From assembly GCF_030812855.1 (NCBI RefSeq), contig NZ_JAUSTK010000011.1, forward strand, positions 62,001 to 126,000: DNA of 64,000 nucleotides, given 5' to 3'. The stretch comes from Paenibacillus wynnii (lineage in GTDB: Bacteria > Bacillota > Bacilli > Paenibacillales > Paenibacillaceae). Under the pieces are notes generated by a model. That model searched no databases, was not told the DNA's origin, and saw only the letters and a program-made list of their open reading frames with translations. This document shows positions 50,170 through 57,146 of the stretch, piece by piece. The position numbers and the translations under genes are program-made. The stretch's first letter is position 1. Each line of letters opens with the position of its first letter.

Positions 50170-51210
50170 ATGGCTATCAAATACAGAGTGATTGTTGCAG
50201 GCTGCGGAGGAATGTCTAACGCCTGGATTGACTACGCTTTAAATCGTCCCGATGTAGAAATTGTTGCACTCGTAGATATTAAGCTTCAGTTCGCTAAGGT
50301 GATGGCAGATAAGAAAGGTCTTACCTGCCGACTCTTTGATAATATTGAGGAAGCGATTAAGGAAACCGGAGCCAATCTGGTTTTTGACGTTACCGTACCC
50401 ACAAGTCACTATAATATTGCAACTGCTTCCATGGAGCTAGGTTGTGATGTTCTTGGAGAAAAACCGCTTGCCGAAACGATGGAGCAATGTAATGAAATTG
50501 TAGCCTTATCTGATCATACGGGGAGATCACATGCGGTCATGCAAAATAGGCGCTTTGATCCTCGAATACGCTCTTTACAAGAAATGATTAAATCCGGAGT
50601 CATAGGCAGGCCCGGTTATATGGGTGCTGAGTTTTTTCTAGGCCCTCATTTTGGCGGTTTTCGGGATGTGATGGACAGTCCTTTACTGTTGGATATGGCT
50701 ATTCATACATTCGATGCAGCTAGGCTGATCATCGGGGCAGACCCGGTTTCTGTCTATTGTCAGGAATTCAATCCTCCAGGTTCCTGGTACAAAGGAAATG
50801 CAGCTGCCATTTGTATCTTTGAAATGTCAAACGGCTCCATATTCTGCTATCAGGGTTCTTGGTGCGCAGAAGGTGTTCCCACATCATGGGAAGCCTCATG
50901 GCGTATTACCGGTGAGAAAGGGACCGCGATTTGGGATGGTATTGGAGCTCCTTATGCCGAGGTTATATCGGAAGGGGATCAAACCGGTAATTTCACTCGG
51001 AAACACACACGGGTTGAGGGGGGAACTATCGATCTCCAACATACGTTCCATCAAGGTTGTTTGGATGAGATGTTCCTGTCACTTGAAGAGAACCGTCCCG
51101 CAGAAACGGATTGCCGGGACAATCGATTCAGCATGGCCATGGTTCTAGGTGCACTTGAAAGTACCAAGACTGGAAGAAAGATTAATATCGAAGAGTTCAT
51201 GAATCAGTGA
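50170..51210 (+). CDS. Gfo/Idh/MocA-family oxidoreductase (3)
   Basis: 346 residues from ATG 50170 (GCGGGGAG upstream); a GTG at 50158 is possible. RVIVAGCGGMSNAWIDYALNRPDVEIVALVD is the Rossmann fold and CDVLGEKPLAETMEQC the EKP motif. The catalytic segment is LLDMAIHTFDAARLIIG, with Asp and His as in the first paralogue. It probably forms an operon with the isomerase upstream. The three Gfo/Idh proteins of this cluster differ clearly from each other, so they likely act on different carbons or intermediates. Confidence 0.94.
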   Translation: MAIKYRVIVAGCGGMSNAWIDYALNRPDVEIVALVDIKLQFAKVMADKKGLTCRLFDNIEEAIKETGANLVFDVTVPTSHYNIATASMELGCDVLGEKPLAETMEQCNEIVALSDHTGRSHAVMQNRRFDPRIRSLQEMIKSGVIGRPGYMGAEFFLGPHFGGFRDVMDSPLLLDMAIHTFDAARLIIGADPVSVYCQEFNPPGSWYKGNAAAICIFEMSNGSIFCYQGSWCAEGVPTSWEASWRITGEKGTAIWDGIGAPYAEVISEGDQTGNFTRKHTRVEGGTIDLQHTFHQGCLDEMFLSLEENRPAETDCRDNRFSMAMVLGALESTKTGRKINIEEFMNQ

Positions 51211-51264
51211 AATTCCATTCCATATGCATCAAAGCAGTTTCTGAATTACAGATTAAAGTAAAAC

Positions 51265-51300
51265 AAATAACCCTGCCGGAATAAAGTGGGGTTATTTGCT
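51265..51300. terminator. Bidirectional terminator between convergent genes
   Basis: AAATAACCC (51265-51273) with GGGTTATTT (51289-51297), between the Gfo/Idh gene and the convergent DUF1657 gene. Confidence 0.65.
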
Positions 51301-51314
51301 GTCTTAATTCTAGT

Positions 51315-51521
51315 TCAGAACCCTTTATATTGAGGCTCTTCTTTTTCAAGTTCCTGTACACGGCTCTCCACCTGTTGAACGATTTGCTGAGTTTGCTGTG
51401 CTGCGTTCGTAAACAAGTTTTTCGCATCTTGATTCTGAGTTTCTAATGCAAATTGTTCAAGACTCGCTTGTGCGCTTTTTAGTGAAGAAACACATGTTTT
51501 TACTTGAGATGCTACGGTCAT
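51315..51521 (-). CDS. DUF1657 protein
   Basis: 68 residues; GGGAGGAGGAAATG precedes the ATG. The whole protein is one helical domain: TVASQVKTCVSSLKSAQASLEQFALETQNQDAKNLFTNAAQQTQQIVQQVESRVQELE. This is DUF1657, found in spore formers and known as a component of spoVA-type operons affecting spore heat resistance. Its minus-strand upstream region has a sporulation-like CATAATC (51560-51554) with GTATT 19 bp before it, weak evidence for SigF or SigG. It is divergent from a DUF421 protein that carries a related domain. Confidence 0.93.
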   Translation of the reverse strand: MTVASQVKTCVSSLKSAQASLEQFALETQNQDAKNLFTNAAQQTQQIVQQVESRVQELEKEEPQYKGF

Positions 51522-51699
51522 TACATTTCCTCCTCCCGAAAATTAGTTTCAAAGATTATGCAAAAATAGTGTTAACAATAATACTTGTGATGATGTAGGG
51601 AATATATACCAACTATTATCAGAGTTATTTAGCCTATTTTAGCAAATAATTAGGAATAAATGATCCTAGCTTAAGGATAAGTAAAGGAGGAATTATCTG

Positions 51700-52560
51700 G
51701 TGCCAGATTGGTTGGAAGTTGGCTTACGCACGTTATTTGCTGTAATTGTCCTTTTCTTCTTAACGAAATTGCTGGGGAAAAGGCAGGTTTCTCAACTTTC
51801 GTTCTTCGAGTACATTACTGGGATAACCATCGGTAGTATTGCTGCCTATATTTCTCTAGACACAGATAAGAAGTGGCATTTAGGGCTTATAGCGCTTGCT
51901 GTATGGATCACAGTTTCTTACTTAATTGAATTTATACAATTAAAAAGCAAAAGGGCAAGGGACTTTATTGACTTTAAATCAACCGTGCTGATCAAGGACG
52001 GAAAAATATTAGAAGATAATCTGAAAAAAGAACGCTTAACGACAGATGATTTACTGTCGGAGCTGCGAAAAAAAGATGTGTTCAAGGTTGCTGATGTTGA
52101 GTTTGCTCTTATGGAGGCGGATGGTGCAATCAATGTACTGCTAACAAGGGAAAATCAGCCGTTAACTCCGAAGCACCTTGGCGTTAAAGTAGCCCCGGAA
52201 AAGGCTACGCAAGCTGTAATCATGGATGGGAAGGTTATGGATGAGCCTTTAGAGACCTTAGGATTGACACGCTCATGGTTGCATGGGAAATTGGAGAAGC
52301 AAGGTCTAACCGAAAAGAACGTTTTTCTTGGACAAGTCGATTCATATGGTGAACTGACGGTAGACTTATATGATGATAACGTGCATGTTCCCAAGCCCCA
52401 GGATAAGCCGCAATTATATGCTTTACTGAAAAAATGTGAAGCTGATCTGGAATTATTCAGTCTTTCCACTAAGAATAACAGTGCTAAGAAAATGTATGAA
52501 CAATCCTCAGAGCAGTTGCAAGACTTGCTGCAAAAATTGAAGCCTTTCATCCATTGCTAA
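51700..52560 (+). CDS. DUF421 (YetF-like) membrane protein with C-terminal DUF1657-like domain
   Basis: 286 residues; GTAAAGGAGGAATT precedes the start (GTG). Three N-terminal helices (LRTLFAVIVLFFLTKLLGKRQVSQLSFFEYITGITIGSIAAYISLD) and the following beta-rich YetF domain (FIDFKSTVLIKDGKILEDNLKKERLTTDDLLSELRKKDVF) define DUF421. The last 45 residues (LLKKCEADLELFSLSTKNNSAKKMYEQSSEQLQDLLQKLKPF) align with the DUF1657 neighbour. Such proteins occur with DUF1657 and spoVA genes in spore formers; the fusion ties the two families together. The function is unknown; an inner spore membrane role is inference. Confidence 0.92.
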   Translation: MPDWLEVGLRTLFAVIVLFFLTKLLGKRQVSQLSFFEYITGITIGSIAAYISLDTDKKWHLGLIALAVWITVSYLIEFIQLKSKRARDFIDFKSTVLIKDGKILEDNLKKERLTTDDLLSELRKKDVFKVADVEFALMEADGAINVLLTRENQPLTPKHLGVKVAPEKATQAVIMDGKVMDEPLETLGLTRSWLHGKLEKQGLTEKNVFLGQVDSYGELTVDLYDDNVHVPKPQDKPQLYALLKKCEADLELFSLSTKNNSAKKMYEQSSEQLQDLLQKLKPFIHC

Positions 52561-52692
52561 AAGGGTATTGAATTGCCGCCTCAATTACCGAAGTGTCTCT
52601 TTGTTTTGTCTTCATGTTTTTAATTCGTGAGCAAAGGCGCTATACTATACATGATCTTCTCTTTTATAACCTTGGAAAGAAGGAATATGTAG

Positions 52693-53685
52693 ATGGAATA
52701 TGCAAAGTTAGGCGCTAGCGGACTCGATGTTTCACGTCTTTGCCTGGGTTGTATGAGCTATGGAATTCCTGATCGAGGCTCTCACTCCTGGTCCTTAAAT
52801 GAGGAAGAAAGCCGTCCATTTATCAAAAAGGCATTAGAGCTTGGAATTAACTTTTTTGATACGGCCAATATTTATTCCGACGGGACCAGTGAGGAGATCG
52901 TAGGCAGGGCTTTAAAAGATTTCGCACTCCGGGATGAGGTCGTAATCGCTACAAAAGTCCATGGTAGAATGCGGCCCGGGCCTAACGGAGGCGGGCTTTC
53001 TCGTAAAGTAATCATGACTGAAATTGACCATAGCCTGAAGCGACTCGGTACCGATTATGTAGATTTGTACCAAATCCACCGCTGGGACAGTGAAACGCCG
53101 ATCGAAGAGACGATGGAGGCCCTTCAAGATGTAGTTAAAGCCGGAAAGGCTCGCTATATCGGAGCTTCCTCCATGTATGCTTGGCAATTTCTTAAAGCTC
53201 TGAATACTTCCGAGCGCCATGGCTGGACTCGGTTTATTTCCATGCAGAATTATCTAAATCTTCTCTATCGGGAGGAGGAGCGTGAAATGCTGCCTCTTTG
53301 CAAAGAAGAAGGTATCGGTGTGATTCCTTGGAGTCCTCTTGCTCGAGGCCGTTTAACCCGTAATTGGGAGGAAAGCAGTTTGCGCTCAGTAACGGACCAA
53401 TTTGCGAAGCAACTCTATTCACAAACGGAGGAAGCAGATCGTATTGTCGCCCTGCGTGTTAAACAAATTGCCGAAGAACGAGGCATTCCGCGCGCACAGG
53501 TGGCACTTGCTTGGGTACTTCAGAAGCAGCCCGTTACAGCCCCAATAATCGGAGCGACTAAGATGTATCATTTGGAGGATGCTGCCGCTGCCGTTTCCAT
53601 ACGGCTTAGTTCAGACGAACTCCAGCGGTTAGAAGAACCTTATGTTCCTCATCCGGTATTGGGCGGGCTGGATTTTAGAAATTGA
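52693..53685 (+). CDS. Aldo/keto reductase
   Basis: 330 residues; AAAGAAGGAATATG precedes the ATG. The catalytic tetrad is visible: Asp and Tyr in NFFDTANIYSDGTSEEIVG, Lys in VVIATKVHGRM, His in LYQIHRWD. The cofactor-binding C-terminus includes PWSPLARGRLTR and PIIGATKMYHLEDA. This is the YghZ/Tas-like long-chain AKR group that reduces aldehydes or ketones with NADPH. It is a single gene with no informative neighbour. The C-terminus (VPHPVLGGLDFRN) is normal. Confidence 0.95.
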   Translation: MEYAKLGASGLDVSRLCLGCMSYGIPDRGSHSWSLNEEESRPFIKKALELGINFFDTANIYSDGTSEEIVGRALKDFALRDEVVIATKVHGRMRPGPNGGGLSRKVIMTEIDHSLKRLGTDYVDLYQIHRWDSETPIEETMEALQDVVKAGKARYIGASSMYAWQFLKALNTSERHGWTRFISMQNYLNLLYREEEREMLPLCKEEGIGVIPWSPLARGRLTRNWEESSLRSVTDQFAKQLYSQTEEADRIVALRVKQIAEERGIPRAQVALAWVLQKQPVTAPIIGATKMYHLEDAAAAVSIRLSSDELQRLEEPYVPHPVLGGLDFRN

Positions 53686-53706
53686 GTAGATGATTCGTAA
53701 ACACAA

Positions 53707-53742
53707 ACTAGCCAGTCTCTTATAATCCGGAGACTGGCTAGT
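53707..53742. repeat. 13-bp hairpin after the aldo/keto reductase
   Basis: ACTAGCCAGTCTC (53707-53719) and GAGACTGGCTAGT (53730-53742) form a perfect 13-bp stem with a 10-base loop. It lacks a T tract, so it is not a standard terminator. Confidence 0.6.
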
Positions 53743-53754
53743 CGCACATACGGA

Positions 53755-53885
53755 CTGTAGATACGATACTTCTACAAATATAGCCTTTTGGGAGAGTATG
53801 CGGACACCAGAGTCACTATTACACTATAAAAGCATTATAAACCACGGTATTGGAACATTTAACGTCCTCACAGTCCGCATACATT
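53755..53885. repeat. Intergenic repeat region
   Basis: GTATGCGGAC (53796-53805) and GTCCGCATAC (53873-53882) are inverted, and CATACGGAC (53747) is a third related copy. The unit GCGGACACCAGAG ... TATTACAC resembles those at 35513 and 35563. From here to 54112 no gene is visible. Confidence 0.45.
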
Positions 53886-54112
53886 TTGATAATCGTTGAT
53901 TTCAGTAAATAGAGGCTTCACTGTCCATAAAACTATTCTGTCCACCAAAATACGCTCTCTATCAACTCCCACTGAGATGTCGATCATTGGCTTCCGTTGT
54001 TGAAGTTTCGCCATGTTTGACTCGGTTGTCCTCGTAATAAATATTCTTCAAACTTCTTCCCTAATGCCTTAAATGCTGTCTGGTGTGGACAGTGCTTGGC
54101 TATTTTTTTAAC

Positions 54113-54127
54113 CTATATAAGTTGAAC
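54113..54127. repeat. Left copy of 15-bp inverted repeat bracketing the IS patch
   Basis: CTATATAAGTTGAAC, the exact inverse complement of 57064-57078. Within it TAAGTTGAAC may be the IS630 terminal repeat and TA the target duplication. Confidence 0.65.
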
Positions 54128-54133
54128 AAAAGA

Positions 54134-54665
54134 TTAGAACCGTACGCACAATCGATCAATAACCTCAGGAGAAGAGCGATTTAGCCTTCGGATAAAAGCA
54201 CGGACATGAGTCCGAATGTAATAAAATCTCCCGAAAAACACGTTATTAATGACATCACTACGTAGCCATTTCCATAAGCCTTCGACAAGATTTAATTCAG
54301 GACTATATGGTGGTAAAAAGACAAAGCTTAGCCGAGGATGTTCCTTCAGGAAAGATTGAATGTGCTTCGCGTGGTGAATACGAGCGTTATCTAAAATCAT
54401 CACAATCGTACCTTTTGGATAGGTCTGCAGTACTCGCTTCAAAAAAGATTCGAAGGTTAGCATACCGTAATTTTCGGCTTCATGACAAAGAATCTGACCC
54501 GTTTCATAGTCCAACGTAGCGAGCAATTTGGCTCCTCGATGTTGTCCATGTGTTTTAATTTTTCGTTGTTTCCCTTTGAGAAACCAATTGTATTGCAGAG
54601 CTTGGTAATCTCGGATCATTGATTCATCTTCGAATAGAAGATGATCAATTTCGTTATTTAGGACT
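54134..54665 (-). CDS. IS630 transposase, C-terminal part (orfB)
   Basis: The DDE catalytic domain. The first aspartate is in LLFEDESM, the second in VMILDNARIHHAK, and the glutamate in PPYSPELNLVEGLWKWLR. Reading from ATG 54619 alone would omit the first catalytic Asp, so the active protein must be made by joining to orfA at the T8/A8 run (54666-54673) through +1 recoding or loss of one A by polymerase slippage. The end (VIDRLCVRF) is normal. Confidence 0.88.
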
Positions 54666-55172
54666 TTTTTTTAAAGCGGGAAAAATATCTTCCTTAAATG
54701 CATTTTGTTTGTCCAGATCTGCACGAGCGAGCGTGTACGTAGGCTTTGTATAACTAAAGCCCAAGTAATGAAGCACTTTGGATGCCCCTCGTAGTGTAAA
54801 GCTCTGACCAAATTCGCGGTGAATGTAACGAACTACGAGACGAAGAGTCCAATTATATTGAGCCTCAAAACCAACATCCACAGGCTGCTTACTGGAGATC
54901 ATTTCAGCTAACTGTTTTTCTTGATCAGGCTTTAGTTTATGGGGCTTTCCTGGAGAATGTTTAGGGACCAGACCTTCGACACCGTGTTGTTTGAATACAT
55001 GGATATAGCGTTCGATCGTCTGACGATTTCGTTTGATAATAGCACAAATATCTTTCGTTTTTCGCCCTTCTAAATGAAGGCAAACCGCTTGATACCGCTC
55101 ATACAATCGTTTATTTTGTGTTTTTCGCATGGCTTCAATTAGTGATTCAATTTCTGTTTTCTGGGTTTTCAT
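54654..55172 (-). CDS. IS630 transposase, N-terminal part (orfA)
   Basis: 172 residues from ATG 55172, with AGAGGTGAGGTC upstream. Two helix-turn-helix segments are visible: AVCLHLEGRKTKDICAIIKRNRQTIERYIHVFKQHGVEGLVPK and a winged second domain with YNWTLRLVVRYIHREFGQSFTLRGASKVLHYLGFSYTKPTYTL, the standard DNA-binding half of IS630 transposases. It ends shortly after the A8 run at FPALKKSPK, just before the catalytic half. Confidence 0.9.
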   Translation of the reverse strand: MKTQKTEIESLIEAMRKTQNKRLYERYQAVCLHLEGRKTKDICAIIKRNRQTIERYIHVFKQHGVEGLVPKHSPGKPHKLKPDQEKQLAEMISSKQPVDVGFEAQYNWTLRLVVRYIHREFGQSFTLRGASKVLHYLGFSYTKPTYTLARADLDKQNAFKEDIFPALKKSPK

Positions 55173-55274
55173 TGACCTCACCTCTTTGGTTGTGGTCCTA
55201 ATTATTACCCAATTTTTTCGACTCAACACTAAAATCAGTTCTTGACAGGTGACGAGAAAGACAGAAATCCGTTA

Positions 55275-55470
55275 CGCCCCATAGAGGAATTTTCTCCCTC
55301 TATTTCTGCTCCCGGTACCCCGTTTGGGCAATTAGAGGAAATTTCGCCCGCTAATTTTGAGGATATACCTCTTTGGGACGGTATGGGTAAGATTATAGGG
55401 GTATTTTCCCTTTAATCTCATATTCATGGCGTTTCGGTCGGTATTAGCAGGCATTTTCCCCTCTAATTCA
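55275..55470. repeat. Tandem array of about four degenerate hairpin units
   Basis: Units begin near 55281, 55331, 55392 and 55441, with a period of 50-60 bp. Each has an inverted repeat of the type TTAGAGG-(aattt)-CCCTCTAA, for example TAGAGGAATTTTCTCCCTCTA. The IS256 element inserted right after the fourth. Confidence 0.6.
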
Positions 55471-55544
55471 CCGAAGGACGGTAGCGTCAAGAAGTTTGTG
55501 TAAGCAGGTAAAAGTATCCATCGAGTATTCTTAATATGCTGAAG

Positions 55545-55588
55545 CTGTTCCTGTGGGAGGGGGGAATTTCCCCCTCCCACAGGAACAG
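55545..55588. repeat. 19-bp perfect hairpin inside the IS256 element
   Basis: A GC-rich stem, CTGTTCCTGTGGGAGGGGG (55545-55563), pairs with 55570-55588 around a 6-base loop. It lies between the left terminal repeat and the transposase stop and lacks a T tract. Confidence 0.8.
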
Positions 55589-55597
55589 GCCGAGACG

Positions 55598-56791
55598 TTA
55601 GTTGTTGTCTTGAGTTTCTCTGGCTGGGTAGCGTTGTTCAAATAGCTGAGATAGTTTCTTCTTGACCTCTAGAACGCCAAAACCATGTATCACTCGTTCA
55701 GCAAAGCGTTCGTTGTAATCCATCATTTCCAGATAGATAATTTTCTCGGCGGCATCCATGTTGGTGAGACTGTTCATGGGATTCAGTCGCTTTCGAATCT
55801 CCTTATTCATTCGCTCAATGGAGTTAGAGGTGTAGATCGCATTCTTTATTACTGCTGGATATTTATAAAACGTCAGCAAGGTAGACAACTGTTCCTCCCA
55901 AGAACGTATTTCCTTGGGGTACAGTTTGCTCCATTTGGTTTTTACGGTGTCAAAAGCCGCCAACGCCAAGTCATGGTCCGCTGCAGTGTAGATCGTCTTT
56001 AGATCCTCGATCACTTCCGTTTTGTGCTGAATCCGGATTTTTGGAAAGGTGGAGCGAACTTTATGGACAATGCAATGCTGGACATCGGCCTTAGGATACG
56101 TTTCCCGAAAGGCTGTGTCTAGCCCTGGCAATCCGTCAAAGACACCAAGCAGAACTTCCTGAGCGCCTCGGTTATAGAGATCTTTAAGTACCTCTCTCCA
56201 ACCATTGGAACTCTCTTGGCCGCCCACATAGAAGCCGAGGATTTGACGGTGTCCGTCTTCGTCGATACCCATGGCGAAATAAACGACTTCACCGCTGACG
56301 GTGCTGCGCTTGAGTTTCACGTACAAACCATCTAGGTAGATAACCGAGTATCGTTTTTGTAAGGGACGCATCTGCCACTGCTGAATATCTTCCAGCACAG
56401 TGGCGGTAATATTACTGACGGTGGTGGGGGAGTACTGGCTTCCAAACATACTTTCAATAAAACGGGCTACGTCTCGCGTTCCCATCCCACTTTTGTACAT
56501 CTGGATGACGGCCTCTTCCAGCCAACCATCCCGCCGCTGGTACGGCTCAAACATTTGGGTCTGGAAGTCGCCGTTACGATCTCGAGGCACCTGAAGATCC
56601 TCTAGATTTCCATACTTGGTGTGCAGGCTGCGTTTGTAATAACCGTTGCGGCTGTTACGCTCACCGGCTTGCTCGTTTTCCATGAAGTGCTGGATCTCCG
56701 CTTTCATGATAGATTCCAAGTTATCTTTGACAAATTGAGTGACAAGATTTTCAAATAGATTATTAAGCATGTTTTCGGGTAAAATAGTCAT
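55598..56791 (-). CDS. IS256-family transposase
   Basis: 397 residues, the usual length, intact. The DDE motif is: Asp in VIYLDGLYVKLKR, Asp in LLGVFDGLPGLDTAF, and Glu in TSNSIERMNKEIRKR. The C/DxxH motif is present as DVQHCIVHKVR. The N-terminus (NGYYKRSLHTKYGNLEDLQVPRDRNGDFQTQMFEPYQRR) is the zinc-ribbon-free DNA-binding part typical of Bacillota IS256 members. The ATG has GAAGGGACCC upstream. Confidence 0.97.
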   Translation of the reverse strand: MTILPENMLNNLFENLVTQFVKDNLESIMKAEIQHFMENEQAGERNSRNGYYKRSLHTKYGNLEDLQVPRDRNGDFQTQMFEPYQRRDGWLEEAVIQMYKSGMGTRDVARFIESMFGSQYSPTTVSNITATVLEDIQQWQMRPLQKRYSVIYLDGLYVKLKRSTVSGEVVYFAMGIDEDGHRQILGFYVGGQESSNGWREVLKDLYNRGAQEVLLGVFDGLPGLDTAFRETYPKADVQHCIVHKVRSTFPKIRIQHKTEVIEDLKTIYTAADHDLALAAFDTVKTKWSKLYPKEIRSWEEQLSTLLTFYKYPAVIKNAIYTSNSIERMNKEIRKRLNPMNSLTNMDAAEKIIYLEMMDYNERFAERVIHGFGVLEVKKKLSQLFEQRYPARETQDNN

Positions 56792-56903
56792 CGAGTAGGG
56801 TCCCTTCTTGGTGGTGTCGTAATCCCGAGAATACCCTACTTTTTTGTTGCCTGACTAGGCTCCAAATCTTGGTACACAACTTATTTTACGCCATCCGAAG
56901 GAC

Positions 56904-57063
56904 TGGTCCGCAACCCGGATTCGCTACCTGTAAGACGTAGTTGCCCCAAACCCGGTGAAACATCAGGCGAAGTTAACTCGAAATCGTTCCCGGCACAGTG
57001 ACGTAAACGGAAAATCAAGCACTGATTTCGAGAAAGAGCCATTTTTTCTTGTCTAAAAATTTA
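56904..57063. other. Non-coding remnant to the right of the IS256 element
   Basis: About 160 bases without a gene. It was continuous with 55232-55470 before the IS256 insertion. Nothing is recognisable beyond a short run TTTTTTCTT near 57044. Confidence 0.4.
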
Positions 57064-57078
57064 GTTCAACTTATATAG
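57064..57078. repeat. Right copy of 15-bp inverted repeat bracketing the IS patch
   Basis: GTTCAACTTATATAG, inverse complement of 54113-54127. Removing everything between the copies leaves the palindromic target CTATATAG. Confidence 0.65.
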
Positions 57079-57146
57079 TTACATAATTCAGACATTAAAT
57101 GGCAAAATAAGATCACTTCGCAGTTTAATTTATGGAGGTGAGCAGC

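Larger units (their letters stand above)
54118..55231 (-). mobile_element. IS630-family insertion sequence
   Basis: It contains a two-frame IS630 transposase on the minus strand. The left end, TAAGTTGAAC, is 16 bases past the transposase stop. The right end is uncertain. It is either near 55231, where a TTGAGTC-n-AAAA stretch weakly resembles the left end and gives a canonical 1.1-kb element, or at 57073, where TAAGTTGAAC occurs in exact inverse orientation. Confidence 0.7.
55480..56894 (-). mobile_element. Complete IS256-family insertion sequence
   Basis: 1415 bp bounded by a 9-bp target duplication, CCGAAGGAC, at 55471-55479 and 56895-56903. Imperfect terminal inverted repeats start with GGTAGCGTCAAGAAGTTTGTGTA on the left, and inverted at the right end with ATGGCGTAAAATAAGTTGTGTA. 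Length, transposase, TIR motif (GTGTA) and 8-9 bp duplication all fit IS256. The intact duplication suggests a recent insertion. Confidence 0.93.

Noticed and set aside
51197-51427. Minus-strand frame of 76 codons
   Set aside because: It overlaps the DUF1657 gene in another frame and crosses the convergent terminator.
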